A DNA stretch of 64,000 nt from Gerris lacustris (lineage: Eukaryota; Arthropoda; Insecta; Hemiptera; Gerridae): NCBI GenBank assembly GCA_951217055.1, contig OX578276.1, positions 30,775,505 through 30,839,504 on the forward strand, in the 5' to 3' direction. Positions 11,707-23,619 of this stretch are shown piece by piece (position 1 is the first letter of the stretch; each line of letters starts with the position of its first letter). A model generated the notes under the pieces. The model ran no database searches. It saw only the letters and a program-made list of their open reading frames with translations, and was not told where the DNA came from. A program made the position numbers and the translations under genes.

Positions 11707-12443
11707 GTGTGCTAGTCAGCACACAGTGAGGGTCCGTAGGCAACACTGTATTGTTTAAGTAGTACCTATTGATGGTGCTTTTCTAAATCCTAAAAAGCTT
11801 ACTTTGAACTATCCTACGGGGTCGGATACTCTCAGAACACATAAACAAACTACTGATAAAGTATTTTTTGCCAGTGAACCGGACTATAATCATATAAATA
11901 CATCGAAAAGAGCATAATTTATAAATAAAAGAAAAAGAAAAAAAAGAAGAAGTATTTTGTCAAATATTTTTTTTTTTTTCGAAATTTCTAAAAAGTGGTA
12001 TCTTCACTTTTGGTCGAAGAATGTCTACGATATAAGCACGATAGAACATAACATAACACCCATAAGAAAAAAACATACATAAGCGAGATAGATGGGGGGG
12101 GGGGGGGGCACTTTTCTCACCAACTTCAAAGTCGCTCTATCAAAGCTTATAACCAAAAATTATATATTTTTGTAATCAGCTCAACGTACCCTTTCATATG
12201 ATACCCCACACGGTGTCCAAAAAAATATCATTTTTTAACCCGCAAACAAAAAAAAACCATTGATGTTTGTAAGTTTTTTTTACCCTAATTTTTTTGAAAA
12301 ATATTTTTTTAATTCGCTGTATATTAAAATGTGTGCATAGGTACTATACACGTATATGCTAAAGGTGTGGCCGTGACAGCAAGCGACAGACAGACATACG
12401 CAGGAAAATATTTGGGTCCTTGGTTTTGCCTACGGACCCTAAA
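11707..12443. mobile_element. Non-autonomous TIR element, GGGTCCGTAGGC family, copy 2
   Basis: It has the same 15-bp termini as the copy at 4555-5320, here at 11729-11743 and 12426-12440, and the same GTGTGCT...AGCACAC hairpin before the left end. The two copies run in the same orientation and share most of their interior, with small indels. No protein is encoded. Confidence 0.75.
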
Positions 12444-12867
12444 AATAAATGTTTGTTTTGATTTGTTGGTCTTCAAATAGATATAATAATAATTCTAAAT
12501 ATAGATATCTAAATTAATTTACTTAATTTTACTTTTTTCTAAATATTAAATTAAGTCTGCTGCCCCGGGCCTAAGGGCTTGTGTATACTTATAATCAATT
12601 TAAACAAAATAATTTTGTATTGGCATTGAACTCAATCGTTTTGAATATGTATTGAATTTTCAAAATCGATCAATCTAATGAAAACATAGCTTATATTATA
12701 ATAATATTTAAAACCAAAATTAAAAATTATATACATTATTTATTTAATAATTCGAACTATTTGTAACTCAATCCCCAAAAGTTTCACAATTTTGTAAGAG
12801 AATTCTGTGATTTATTTTATTTTTTTTTTCAAATTTAATTTGTTATTTTTCCCTCACCAAAATTTCT
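12444..12867. other. AT-rich interval, no gene seen
   Basis: No reading frame, repeat boundary or RNA motif could be supported here. Confidence 0.5.
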
Positions 12868-13485
12868 GATTTTACTACGTTTTTATTAGCTTGCTTTCTT
12901 GTTTGTTTGTTTGTCCAGTACAAATCTTGCAATCGATTTTTAATTAACTTCTCGAGTAGCTAAACATTTGAAACTTTTAGAATAGCTCAGAACACAATGA
13001 CAATGCATTATTTTAATACTTTTAGCCATCTTTAAGCAGCATTTAATTAGTTTTCAGCAAATTTTGCTGTATGGAAAGTTAGTTAGGAAAAAATCCGCAA
13101 GTTATTTGATTTGTTTTAAGATAACCCATAGTATTAACAATCTTAATTTTGTCGGGTTTCAAATTGAAATGTGTTTTTTTATTAAGAGCTAAGTTTTTTT
13201 TATTAATATTGAAGTTTTTTTTATTAATATTGAATGACAGCGAAAAGTAAGCAAAGAAATAAATTAATTGACGTGTGACACCCAGGTTTGTTTACACTTG
13301 TGTCCTAGGTATAGGTTTAATTTTTCTGAATCTGTACTTCTTTACTTGCACACATTTTTCTTCTCTTACTGTCCCTACACGGGGGCATATCAATGGCACG
13401 GTTTAGATTCGGAGTTGGTGAGATCCGTTGTACAAAGATTTGTCCTTTTATAGGTTTAAGGGCACTTGTTTAGATGGTTACTCCC

Positions 13486-14215
13486 TTTTAAGGGAGTAAC
13501 CAATTCGTTTTTTTATTTATGTGACCTTGTTTAGTAGGTTACTCCCCTTTGTTGATTTTAGTTGGTTACTCCCTTTTTTGGTTACTCCCCTAATTTCTTG
13601 ATTTGGCTATTTCTATTTTTAGTTATTATCAATTTTAATATTTAATACATTCTTACCCGGGGATGTAGAAAAGCATTGGGGCTTTTGTTGGGGTTAGAAT
13701 AGGGGGAAAGAGAATATTCGCAAAGAATTTATGAAGGGAGTAACCATCTAAATTAGAACACCCCTTAGACTAATTCAGATGGTTACTCCCCTTTAATAAT
13801 ATTATTAAAGGGGAGTAACCATCTGAACAAGAATACCCCTTAGACTAATTCAGATAGTTACTCCCCTACACTAATAACAAGGGGAGAGGGGAGTAACCGT
13901 CTAAATAAGAAGACCCTTTAGATTAATTCAGATGGTTACTCCCTTTCAATAATACGTTAAAAGGGAGTAACTATCTGAATAAGATTGCCCATTAGACTAA
14001 TTCAGATGGTTACTCCCCTACATTAATACCAAGGGGAGTAACCACCTAAATTAGGACACCCCTTAGACTAATTCAGATGGTTACTCCCTTTTAATAATAT
14101 TCTAAAAGGGAGTAACCATCTAAATAAGAATACCCCTTAGACTAATTCAGATATTTACTTCCTTTGAAAAATTCCAAATGGAATAACAAATTGAATTAGT
14201 CTAAGGTGTTTTATT
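13486..14215 (+). repeat. Merlin subterminal hairpin array, about 75-bp period
   Basis: The motif GATGGTTACTCCC from the element's own terminus recurs many times, usually paired with its complement GGGAGTAACCATC a few tens of bases on, forming hairpins. A regular block has G(A)GTTACTCCC starts at about 13781, 13856, 13933, 14008, 14079 and 14154, a spacing of 71-77 bp. Each is preceded by CTTAGACTAATTCAGAT. More motifs sit at about 13474, 13537, 13563 and 13580, and three on the right side at 16273-16350. They could be transposase binding sites or the outcome of repeated local duplication. Confidence 0.85.
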
Positions 14216-14588
14216 AATAAGATTTAGATTTGGTATTGATGTTTTATGTTTGTTATGTGATTTTGTTTTATTTCCGTCTTTGATCTTATTGCATCTCGTT
14301 CATACACAAACATAAAAAAATGATTATTATAGTATTTATAAACACATAAGGACTATGTTAGATTGATATATGGTTGGTTATAAGATTGTATGTTATTGTT
14401 ATTCCCTTGGTCATATTTGTAATATTTTATGTATTTTTATTGTATATAGATTTTTGAGGCGTTTTTTATTTTTTTATGTCATGTCATGTCAAATTTTATT
14501 TTTTTAAAACTTTGACTTTTCAAATTTGGAAGTTGTCTGCGTTTAATTGTGTGATTTAAATTTATTCATATTTTTAAATAAAACTCAA

Positions 14589-16170
14589 ATGGACGTGTTA
14601 ATCGATTTAACCCTAAGAGATGTTTATAAATTAACCGAAGATAAATCTAATTGGGATCTTTACAAATTCTTACAGGGTAAGTTCTATTTATTTTAATATC
14701 TTTAGTTTTTTTTTTTATTTTACTATTGCGTGTTTAGTGTAACAGTAATATAGTATTGTATTGTATTCTTATCTGAGCGTTTATTGTTGCTTATAGGTAT
14801 TGGTGTCTTTCAAAAATATCGGGCATGCCCAGAAAATGGATGTGGACGAGATATGAAACTTCGCCCACCAGTAGGAAGGCGACAGTATGGGACTTGGTGT
14901 TGTCCAAGAAAAAATTGTAGAAAAACATTAGGTGCACTGTCTGGGACTTTCTTTGAAGGAGCCAGATTGGGACTTGTAGAAATTTTTCATCTGAGTTTCT
15001 TATGGTGTTTGGGAATTTACACCTATGATGCAATTAAAAGTGAATTGAGAAGAAGTGATGGCACTAAAATTTCACAAGCAACTGTTGTAGATTATTGTAA
15101 TTTTTTTAGGTAATTATGCTATTATATTATTATTATGTATTGTAATGATTATTATCCACGGTTAGAAAGAAATTATTATCAATTTTAAGATATCGACAAA
15201 TCTTTCTAGTCAAAACCGTTGGCTACATTTTTGTATAAATATATTTATAAATGTATTTATTTACAGAGATGTATGTTGTAAACATTATCAAAAAAATGAA
15301 ATTTTGATTGGAGGTCCAGGTGTGGTAATCGAGATTGACGAAACGGTTATATCAAGAAGGAAATATAATCGTGGTCGATTAGTAAGTGAATTTTATGTAT
15401 TTATTATTAAATACATAAAACTTATTGGACGAACAGACTGTATTTTAAATATTATCTTACTTTGATTCGTAGTTTACCTACTCATAATAATACCAATATT
15501 ACTACGACTATTAATATATAAAATTATTTATTATTTAAAATTATTATTAGATTTAATTTTATTTTGTGTTGATTTTAGGTAGGAGATCAATGGTACTTTG
15601 GAGGTGTGGAGCGAGGTAGTGGGCGGTGTTTCTTGGAAGCAGTGGATAGGCGTGATGCTCACACTCTTCTAAACATATTAAAAAAACATGTATTACCAGG
15701 ATCGATAGTCGTGTCTGATGGATGGGCTGCTTATGGCGGGATTGAATCTTTGCCAGGTATTTGCGAATTTAATTTTTTGCAACACACAATTTTGATATCC
15801 TACTAATCATGTTTGAGTCTAAAAATATTCCTTTGCATAAAAAATTTAAACAATGGTGTAATCGAATTCTGACATTTAGAAGAGTTTAAATTGGTAATCG
15901 ATAACTAATATCGTCTGATTTTCGGTTTCAGAGGGTTACTCTCATTATGTGGTTAACCACTCTCAAAATTTTGTCGACCCAGAGTCTGGTTATCATACTA
16001 ATACTATTGAGAGTACCTGGCAGAAATTCAAGGCTCGCCATAAGCGGCATTATGGGACCGCAAGATCGTTGTTTACATCATATATTTCAGAGTTTCTATG
16101 GCGGCGGGATTTCCCTCAGGCACAAAGATTGAAGGCTTTGTGGGAGGGAATTTCGTCGTTTATTGATTAA
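14589..16170 (+). CDS. Merlin transposase (ISXO2-like DDE), five exons
   Basis: The transposase would cut and rejoin the element's ends in the nucleus. Exons are 14589-14676, 14797-15109, 15267-15381, 15579-15756 and 15932-16170. All four introns are GT-AG, with phases 1, 2, 0 and 1, and the frame stays open for 310 residues. An N-terminal zinc ribbon is visible (CPENGC then CCPRKNC, about residues 37-66). The ISXO2/IS1016-type catalytic core follows: first Asp in VIEIDETVISRR, then WYFGGVERGSG, second Asp in VVSDGWAAY, HYVVNHSQNFVDP, and Glu in HTNTIESTW. All three acidic residues are present. The start ATG opens a short leader exon beginning MDVLIDLTLRDVYKL. Family assignment rests on these motifs plus the 8-bp target duplication. 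I see no frameshift or stop, so it may be active. Confidence 0.93.
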
Positions 16171-16670
16171 TTTGTTTTTGTATCTTTATATATTTTTGAA
16201 TATAAAAGCATAATATATTTGTTTTTCATTATTTCAACATTGTTTTATTCCATTATTGTGATAATAATTTCTTGGTTACTCCCTTTTGGTGAGTAACCAG
16301 GACTTGGTTACTCACTTTTGGGGAGTAACCAACAATGGGAGTAACCATCTAAACAAGTACCGGTTTAAGATCAGATCTCTAGATGGTTGTCATTTATGTA
16401 AAGTAAATAAATTCGGAACTATTTTTTTTTATATTTTTTTTTTCACTAACATTATATTACAATGACAATTATATTATCAACATTTATGACTCAACAGAAA
16501 ATTTAAAAACGTAGTATATAAAAAGTTCTTTTTATCTTGTAATTATTTTTCACTAACATTATATATAACAATGACAATTATTATATTATCAACATTACAT
16601 ATGATTCAGTAGAAAATTTAAAAACGTAATATATAAAAAGTTCTTTTTATCTTGTAATTTTTTATAATTA

Positions 16671-17075
16671 AAGAACTATTATATTTCTTCTATTATTAAT
16701 AATTTGTAAACAAATCAGAATAAAATAATAAAACCCCACAAACCTCTGATATACATTTTTTTTTAAAAAATGTTTAAAAAAATAAAAAAATAAAATAAAA
16801 AATATAAAAAAAATTACCTTTATCGATAAACATAGTATTAATAATTTAATATTTTGATTTTATACTACTACACTTACCTTTGTTTCCTAAAACTAAAACT
16901 ACAGTGCTATCAAATATTTATGTATATAATAAATTATCAGAATATTCGTTTGTTTTTATTTTTTAGTACAACAACACTATCTAATTCAGAAGTTTAAATT
17001 GAAAACCGGGACATTTTTGCGCCCTAAAAAAAATGATTCGGTATCTTGAATCTTGGAGGTCATATTGAAAACTCT
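16671..17075. other. AT-rich flank of the gypsy element
   Basis: No gene is visible. The last bases CTCT (17072-17075) are the left copy of the target duplication of the gypsy insertion. Confidence 0.6.
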
Positions 17076-17277
17076 TGTGGGCAACACTGGTTGCCACACA
17101 ATCTAAAAAATATTTCGTTTATTTTCATATTTTTTTATGTCACTTCAGACTGTCGTTCCTTTGTGATTTTGTTACAAACATTGTTTTTCTCAGTGATTAT
17201 AGTTTTTCTTTCATCCACGATAATTCGTTTACTTATTAGTTATTAGTTATTATACAAGCAAGTAGTACGCCGCTACA
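17076..17277 (+). repeat. 5' LTR
   Basis: It starts TGTGGGCAAC and ends GCCGCTACA. The first 25 bases form a near-palindrome (TGTGGGCAAC...GTTGCCACA). It matches the 3' LTR base for base in my reading and should contain the promoter and the R region, which cannot be delimited by eye. Confidence 0.93.
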
Positions 17278-17300
17278 TTTGGTGACCTACGACGTTTTAA
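17278..17300 (+). promoter_or_regulatory. Primer-binding site region
   Basis: Two bases after the LTR comes TGGTGACCTACGACG. TGG is what a tRNA 3' CCA end would pair with, so this is the expected tRNA primer site. The tRNA species was not identified. Confidence 0.6.
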
Positions 17301-17396
17301 TTTTTCTTTGAACATTTCCGGTAAGCTATTTTCATTTTGATTTCATACATTATTATTTTATCTGTCAAATTTCATAAATTGTGTAACTATTTCATA

Positions 17397-18041
17397 ATGT
17401 CAAACGAACAAAAACCAGAACCGGGCACCTCATCCACAGCAGAGATATCACGAATAGCCATTAAATCTCCACCGTTCTGGCGAGCCAACCCGCGCCTCTG
17501 GTTCTGTCAAATGGAATCTCAGTTCATTACCGCTGGAATAAAAGCCGACGCGACGAAATTTCATACGGTGGTAGCTGCAATTGAAAGCGATGTCTTAGCC
17601 CACGTTAGCGACATAGTCCTCAACCCTCCTAAAGACAACATGTACGAGAGTTTGAAGCAGCGGTTAGAAGAGCATTTCTCGGACTCGGAGGATAAACGGA
17701 TGAAAACCTTACTTGGAGGTTTGGAGTTGGGCGACAAAAAACCATCTCAACTCCTACGGGAAATGAAGGAACTTGCAGGAAATCGCATGACAGACCAGTT
17801 CCTCAGGACGTTATGGATACAACGTCTTTCTCCACAGATTCAAGCGATCCTTGCGATCACTGAAGGAGAATTGGTCAAACAAGCACAGATGGCTGACAAA
17901 CTTTCTGAAATAACCAGAAGCCGCGAAGTTTACGCCACATCATCAACGCAGCCTAGTACCTCGGGGAACACGAGCGAGACCAGTCTCGAGAAAAGCATTA
18001 AATCTCTCGCAGATATTTCCCTGGAGTTTTGTTATAGCTGA
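17397..18041 (+). CDS. Gag polyprotein, C-terminally truncated
   Basis: The structural capsid protein of the gypsy element, 214 residues from the ATG at 17397 (an upstream in-frame extension exists, but this Met has the better context and begins [10 protein letters not shown]). It shows the Ty3/gypsy capsid pattern: [17 protein letters not shown], a [10 protein letters not shown] helix, a [13 protein letters not shown] stretch and a [14 protein letters not shown] segment. The expected CCHC zinc knuckle is absent. After [10 protein letters not shown] the frame runs into sequence that, in the next frame, is the end of the protease, and stops at 18041. An internal deletion of a few hundred bases is the simplest explanation, so the product should package RNA poorly or not at all. 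Confidence 0.88.
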   Translation: MSNEQKPEPGTSSTAEISRIAIKSPPFWRANPRLWFCQMESQFITAGIKADATKFHTVVAAIESDVLAHVSDIVLNPPKDNMYESLKQRLEEHFSDSEDKRMKTLLGGLELGDKKPSQLLREMKELAGNRMTDQFLRTLWIQRLSPQIQAILAITEGELVKQAQMADKLSEITRSREVYATSSTQPSTSGNTSETSLEKSIKSLADISLEFCYS

Positions 18042-20880
18042 TGTGGCTAAACCTATTCTAGGCGCTGACTTCATAAGAAACTTTGGACTGATTATCGACT
18101 TACATAACGGACGTTTGAGTGACATACTGACGAAAGTATCATCACCTGGTACAATAAGCGTAGGTTCTCCTGTCGTCATCCGATCTATGAAGGAGCCTGG
18201 TTCAATCTACTCAACCTTGCTCAACGAATTTCCTGAGTTGAGTCGAGATTATCTGGTGAAGGAAATTAAACATTCAACTACCCATCACATCGAGACTAAG
18301 GGTCCTCCAGTTTTTACTAAGGCACGCCGACTCCCACCAGATAAACTTCGAGACGCCAAGAGGGAGTTCGAGTCAATGATTGCTCAGGGGATATGCAGAC
18401 CATCTAGCAGCAACTGGGCCAGCGCTCTTCACATGGTCCGAAAGAAAAATGGCGAATGGAGGCCTTGCGGTGACTTTAGAAGGCTTAACGACGTGACGAT
18501 ACCTGACCGCTACCCTCTCCCTCATACTCACGACATCGGTCGAAATTTATCCGGATGCAAGATTTTTTCAACCCTAGACCTAACAAAGGCCTATCACCAG
18601 ATCCCAGTAGAGCCTGGGGACATCAGTAAGACGGCTATAATAACCCCTTTCGGGTTATTCGAATTTATGAGGATGCCTTTTGGCCTACGAAACGCTGGTC
18701 AGTCATTTCAAAGATTAATCGATGAGGTACTGCGGGGTCTAGATTTTGTCTTCCCTTACATAGATGACATACTAGTAGGGTCTAAAACCGAAGCCGAGCA
18801 TCTGAATCACCTTCGAATTGTCTTCTCAAGATTGCAAAGCTACGGTTTAACACTAAACCCAGCCAAATGTGTGTTTGGACAGCCAGAAGTTGATGTACTT
18901 GGTCAGCGAGTGAGTTCAACGGGAGTTCGACCACTTCCTGAGAAGGTAAGCGCCATAAATGAGTACAAGAAACCAGCAACAATTAAAGACCTTCGTCGGT
19001 TCCTCGCGTTGTTAAACTTTTACCATCGTTTCATACCAAAAGCATCCGAAATACAAGCACCGCTTGCAGAGTTGTTAAAAGGGAGCAAGAAGAACGATAC
19101 CTCTCCTATACCGTGGTCAAAGCAACTCGATGACGCCTTTGACCAGTGCAAGCAGAGTCTAGCGAATGCTACCGTTCTAGCGTACCCATCAGACAAGGGT
19201 AAGTTATTATTAATGGCCGACGCATCGATCACCGCTATAGGAGCCGTACTAAACCAAGTAGAAGGTGATGACGTGAAGCCTCTCGCCTTCTTTTCTCAAA
19301 AACTAAACAGCGCACAGCAGAAATATTCGACATATGACCGCGAGCTACTGGCCATTTACTCTGCTGTGAAACACTTCAGGCATATGGTCGAAGGGAGAGA
19401 CTTTACCATATATACCGACCACAGACCACTTACATTCGCATTTCGTCAACAGTCCGACAAAACATCTCCAAGACAACTACGACAGCTAGATTTTATTGGA
19501 CAATTCTCAACTGACATCAGACACGTACAAGGAAAGGAGAACGTTGTTGCAGACGCGCTCAGCAGACTAGACGCTATCGACATGCCGACCGTTATCGACT
19601 ACGAGCAACTAGCTAAGGATCAGGAAACAGACGAAGAACTACAAACTAACGTGATAAACAATACTACAACCCTCAACTTACGTCTCATTCAACTTCCGGG
19701 TTGTTCAAAATCAATTTACTGCGCTATTGACGACAAGAAATTACGACCATACATACCAGAGACAATGCGAAAAAAGGCATTTGACTCTATACACAACCTG
19801 TCACATCCAAGTCGACGCGTAACATCGAAGATGGTAGCAGAAAGGTTCGTTTGGCCAAACATGCGAAAAGATTGCACCGCATGGAGCCGAGCATGTCAAG
19901 CATGCCAACGTTCGAAAGTCCAGAGGCATAACACCGCCCCGTTAGCACAATTCCCTCAGGTCCAGAGCCGCTTCTCGCACGTGCATATTGACATTGTAGG
20001 GCCTCTATCACCATCTCGAGGATTTAAATATCTTTTAACTTGTGTCGATCGATTTACACGGTGGCCCGAGGCTGTGCCAATAGCAGACATTACAGCAGAA
20101 ACAGTTGCTTCAAGTTTCTACAGTAACTGGATTTGTCGTTTTGGCACACCACAGGTAATTACAACCGATCAGGGGCGACAATTTGAGAGCTCGCTGTTCC
20201 ATTCTCTCAACAAATGTATGGGAGTAAAGCGCATTCGTACCACCGCTTACCATCCTGCCGCTAATGGTATGGTTGAACGCATGCACAGGCAGTTAAAAAC
20301 AGCGCTCAGGTGTCACGGAAACAAGCAGTGGACAGACACTCTTCCAACCGTCCTATTGGGTATGAGAGCGGCCTTCAAAGAGGATCTTCGAGCGAGCTCG
20401 GCGGAACTGGTTTACGGATCAACTTTGCGCTTGCCAGGCGACTTCGTAACATCATCCGACATGCGAGAGCAACCTCAAGAAGATTTTATTCGTAATCTTC
20501 GGAATACAATGAAGCGACTAAGGCCAACACCGGCAACTCGTCATGGGCTACACAAAGTTTTTGTTTACAAAGATTTGAAGACCTGTAGCCACGCATTTGT
20601 GAGAGACGACACTATCAAGGGACCCTTAAAAGCTCCGTACAATGGACCTTATCAAATCCTCGAACGCCAAGCTAGGGCATTCAAACTAGACATTCGTGGA
20701 AAGGAAGTTTGGGTTTCGACCGACCGTCTCAAACCAAATTTTGGCGTCCAAGAAGTCCAAGACGATGATCAATCGATAACATCACTTCCGTCACGTGAGC
20801 CTACAGTAACAAGAAAAAAGGTACATTTCGCGTCCCCTCTCCAGCAACAGTTCCGGCAAGGGAGGAGAAGGGGGGAATAG
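18010..20880 (+). CDS. Pol polyprotein: protease remnant, RT, RNase H, integrase
   Basis: An open frame of over 945 codons overlapping the gag end; the frame is already open from about 18010. No ATG lies at its head (the first start-like codon is GTG at 18043), so gag-pol frameshifting would be expected in an intact relative. The first residues (WSFVIADV then PILGADFI) are the C-terminal half of the retropepsin; the D(S/T)G active site is lost. Counting from 18043, RT spans about residues 90-260 with YIDD at 239-242, RNase H about 375-500 ([17 protein letters not shown]), and integrase about 590-830 with the HHCC finger (HNLSH...CQACQ), catalytic Asp, Asp and Glu ([23 protein letters not shown]) and a GPY/F-like module (YNGPYQIL). 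No stops interrupt it. Confidence 0.92.
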   Translation, partial: QIFPWSFVIADVAKPILGADFIRNFGLIIDLHNGRLSDILTKVSSPGTISVGSPVVIRSMKEPGSIYSTLLNEFPELSRDYLVKEIKHSTTHHIETKGPPVFTKARRLPPDKLRDAKREFESMIAQGICRPSSSNWASALHMVRKKNGEWRPCGDFRRLNDVTIPDRYPLPHTHDIGRNLSGCKIFSTLDLTKAYHQIPVEPGDISKTAIITPFGLFEFMRMPFGLRNAGQSFQRLIDEVLRGLDFVFPYIDDILVGSKTEAEHLNHLRIVFSRLQSYGLTLNPAKCVFGQPEVDVLGQRVSSTGVRPLPEKVSAINEYKKPATIKDLRRFLALLNFYHRFIPKASEIQAPLAELLKGSKKNDTSPIPWSKQLDDAFDQCKQSLANATVLAYPSDKGKLLLMADASITAIGAVLNQVEGDDVKPLAFFSQKLNSAQQKYSTYDRELLAIYSAVKHFRHMVEGRDFTIYTDHRPLTFAFRQQSDKTSPRQLRQLDFIGQFSTDIRHVQGKENVVADALSRLDAIDMPTVIDYEQLAKDQETDEELQTNVINNTTTLNLRLIQLPGCSKSIYCAIDDKKLRPYIPETMRKKAFDSIHNLSHPSRRVTSKMVAERFVWPNMRKDCTAWSRACQACQRSKVQRHNTAPLAQFPQVQSRFSHVHIDIVGPLSPSRGFKYLLTCVDRFTRWPEAVPIADITAETVASSFYSNWICRFGTPQVITTDQGRQFESSLFHSLNKCMGVKRIRTTAYHPAANGMVERMHRQLKTALRCHGNKQWTDTLPTVLLGMRAAFKEDLRASSAELVYGSTLRLPGDFVTSSDMREQPQEDFIRNLRNTMKRLRPTPATRHGLHKVFVYKDLKTCSHAFVRDDTIKGPLKAPYNGPYQILERQARAFKLDIRGKEVWVSTDRLKPNFGVQEVQDDDQSITSLPSREPTVTRKKVHFASPLQQQFRQGRRRGE

Positions 20881-21082
20881 TGTGGGCAACACTGGTTGCC
20901 ACACAATCTAAAAAATATTTCGTTTATTTTCATATTTTTTTATGTCACTTCAGACTGTCGTTCCTTTGTGATTTTGTTACAAACATTGTTTTTCTCAGTG
21001 ATTATAGTTTTTCTTTCATCCACGATAATTCGTTTACTTATTAGTTATTAGTTATTATACAAGCAAGTAGTACGCCGCTACA
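20881..21082 (+). repeat. 3' LTR, preceded by polypurine tract
   Basis: It is identical in my reading to the 5' LTR. The purine-rich run GGGAGGAGAAGGGGGGAATAG, which also ends the pol frame, abuts it and is the likely second-strand primer. CTCT follows the LTR. Confidence 0.93.
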
Positions 21083-22164
21083 CTCTTTTTAGATAGAGAC
21101 TTTAATATTTTATGTCTTTAGAAGTGGCTTATTGTCTATTTTCAAAGTTCCATAGTTTATTTTCCAAAATTTTCCCTGGGGAGGACCCCCAGACCCCCCT
21201 CCTATAGTAGGAGGGGGTAGAGAGAGGGTAGGTTGTAGTCTGGCACCTAAATTTCAAAAAATCGAGCACTGATAAAGAGTATGTACCCCCCCCCCCCCCC
21301 CCCCCTGCCGAGCCACCCCCATCAAAAGTGAATTCCTACGCCACTGTAAATGGGTCATTTTCAAATAAAATGTACCTTTTCCCAAGATTTTACAATTTTA
21401 TTGTAACTAAAAAAAGTTAATTAAAGTTTAATGTTTAAAGTTTGTGTTGAAATTTAATTTTTTCTAGGTCCAATATATAAATGTGCAATGAGTGTTACTT
21501 GAATAAAAACAAATTCTTATGCAGCCGTGTCCAACTATTTTTTTAATAAAGAAAAATTATTTTTTCTTCTTCTTTATAATAAAAACTTGTATTACAATGC
21601 ACTGAAAACGTATCCTTTACATTTTTGAAGCTTTAAGGAAACATTAAAAGATAATAAATGTAACACACATTATTTTTTTTAAAAAAATTACAAATATTTT
21701 AGGTCTAAAAATATTTCTGGTGGGATGAAAGAGAATATTTACGTCATATATACAATTTAGTAACGTTTCATATATACAGGGAAACAAAATCTAAAAAAAA
21801 TACCGTTTTTATGATAGTAACACTCATAACGACGAAAATGTGATTTTTTTATGTATATATGTTCATATATATGTAAATGAATTTGAAAACTGACTGTTTT
21901 TGAGTGAAAATTCCCAATAACTTCTTGGCTGACGCGACGTCTACATCATCAAAGCACAAGCTGGACAAACATCGTGATTCCAAGATTTTACCAAGGGTTC
22001 GGTTTTGGCAGTAGATTGATGATCTGAAGATATTAATATTTTAGGGGTGGAACAATATTTTTTTGGGGGGAGGGAATTTATAAATTTTGAAATAAGTCGA
22101 GTGAGAAGCTCCATCGATGAAACATCTTTCAAATCGATTGAACTATTCCTTATCAAGATTATAG
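21083..22164. other. Intergenic; a DNA-transposon terminus and poly-C tract
   Basis: A poly-C run lies near 21284-21305. Just after it, reading backward from 21346, is CAGTGGCGTAGGAATTCAC, which looks like the terminus of a DNA transposon; the other end was not found. The rest is AT-rich and without a gene. Confidence 0.45.
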
Positions 22165-22470
22165 GATATACATATTAGGAAAAAGACCAGTCATGCACCA
22201 TGACTTAATGAGCGAATTTTCAAAGAAATCTGCGTATTATTTGCTTAAGATAATATAGAAAAATTTTGGTTTAGAATTTGGATAGGTGAAAAAAAAAAAT
22301 TGGTACACACGGGTACGGGGTACAAAAGTCAAAATAGTATTTACCCTTCAAGATGCATGTCGTTGGAAAGCTCATTAAAAGTACAGTTATTGTTGTTATG
22401 TACACGTATGTCATATTTTCATATAAGAGGGGGGTAAAATGGAAAAAAACACGTTTATATGCTATTTTTG
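22165..22470 (+). repeat. Dispersed repeat R, fragment
   Basis: It shares AAAAAGACCAGTCATGCACC, GTACGGGGTACAAAAGTCAAA and CTTCAAGATGCATGTCGTT with the R copies at 38620-39180 (inverted) and 54617-55620. Neither terminal arm is recognisable here. Confidence 0.75.
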
Positions 22471-23011
22471 ACTAAATTGCCAAAATTTAACCCCTAAGTG
22501 AACTCCAAAAATGTTAGCCAACGAACTAACGAACTCATCCTTTCTTTTGATAATTATTAACATTTTGAAATTTGTTTGGATTTTTTTAAGTGCATCCTAG
22601 CGTGTGATATCGCCTACAGTGACACATTTATACATAAAAAAAGTGTTAAATTTCAAGAATCGATTAAGAATGGTCTAAAACGGATTTCCATGGAGAAAAT
22701 TTCCAAAAATTCGTATTTCAAAAATGTTGAAGCTGTGGGTGCTGTGGTAGATTTTATTATAGATTAATTTTGTATTTGTTAATGTCAGTTACTTATTTAT
22801 TATTGTGTTGTTTCCTGATCCTACTTGGTCTGGAACAGAGTTGTTTTGAGTGATATATTCTGTCATTATTGTCAGTCCTGATTAAGTAGGAGAGGGAAAC
22901 TTCTTTTTACGGGAATCTTATGTAATTATAAACTAAAGATGTGTTTCATAATATACGAGTTTTGCAGTAAAACTTTTCCAAATTCTTATGCTGCCTTTAC
23001 AGCAGCCACAG
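22471..23011. other. No gene seen
   Basis: AT-rich. The short plus-strand frame at 22576-22767 has no recognisable domain or splice context and is not called. Confidence 0.4.
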
Positions 23012-23619
23012 AAGCCATTGCTATAGCTTAATTTTCTTCTAAAATTCGCTAAAACAAAATAGTACATTACGCGTCGAGTGTGGAAAGTAGCATTTTGCAT
23101 GCGAGTGTGGAGTTTGCACCCGAGCGACAGCGAGGGTAGTAAATCCACACGAGCAATGCAAAATGCCGTTTTCGCACGAGTTGCGTACCGTACTTTATCT
23201 ACGATTGTTAGATTTAAATAATAAATACAGAAAAAAATAAACTTGCTGTATGTAAGTTCGTATCTCTTCTCTTGATAAAGATGCATTAAACTTTATTTAT
23301 TTATTTATTTATAATTTTTTATGAGCCCCTAAACAGCAAAATAGCCACAGGTAGGGCGCTCAGAAAATAAGCGTTAACTAGCATAGACAAAAAAAAAAAT
23401 AGCAAAATTAACTAAAGTAACAGAAATAACAATAAATAAAATTAAAAGTTAAACATTGGTAAAAAAAAATAAGCTAAATATTAAGAGCAAGTAACAATAA
23501 ATATATAAAAACAAAACAAAAAAAATAATAAAATAAAATAATAATTGCAGATCACTCAATAAAAATAAAGGGACAAGTAGAACATATTTTGGACAAGCAC
23601 ATGTAATTAGGACAAGAGA

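Larger units (their letters stand above)
13461..16361 (+). mobile_element. Complete Merlin-family DNA transposon
   Basis: A 2,901-bp element with 25-bp terminal inverted repeats (13461-13485 and 16337-16361, one mismatch; ends GGCACTTGTTTAG and GGTACTTGTTTAG) and an exact 8-bp target duplication GGTTTAAG at 13453-13460 and 16362-16369. An 8-9-bp duplication and GG termini are typical of Merlin. The uninterrupted sibling of the target repeat at 28.5-29.1 kb confirms the boundaries. The single gene is a five-exon transposase (14589-16170) with no disabling change. Arrays of hairpins made from the terminal motif fill both subterminal regions. The element looks autonomous and young. Confidence 0.92.
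12868..16670 (+). repeat. Dispersed repeat X, split by the Merlin insertion
   Basis: Repeat X runs from about 12868 to 13460 and resumes at 16362. The same sequence is present, inverted and uninterrupted, at about 28548-29132. Shared landmarks include the (GTTT)n stretch near 12903, GAACACAATGACAATGCATT, GATCCGTTGTACAAAGATTTGTCC and CTCTAGATGGTTGTCATTTATGT. The last part (16439-16660) is itself a tandem duplication of a unit of about 107 bp ending in AAAAGTTCTTTTTATCTTGTAATT. No product is encoded. Confidence 0.85.
17076..21082 (+). mobile_element. Ty3/gypsy LTR retrotransposon with internal deletion
   Basis: A 4,007-bp element: LTRs at 17076-17277 and 20881-21082 (202 bp each, read as identical), flanked by CTCT at 17072-17075 and 21083-21086. 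The order is LTR, primer-binding region, gag, pol (protease remnant, RT, RNase H, integrase), purine tract, LTR. Identical LTRs mean recent insertion, yet the Gag zinc knuckle and the protease active site are missing at the gag-pol junction. It was probably mobilised by a complete relative. Confidence 0.93.

Noticed and set aside
22933..23286. 117-codon minus-strand frame
   Set aside because: It lies in the left half of the foldback element, including its 26-bp hairpin, with no domain.
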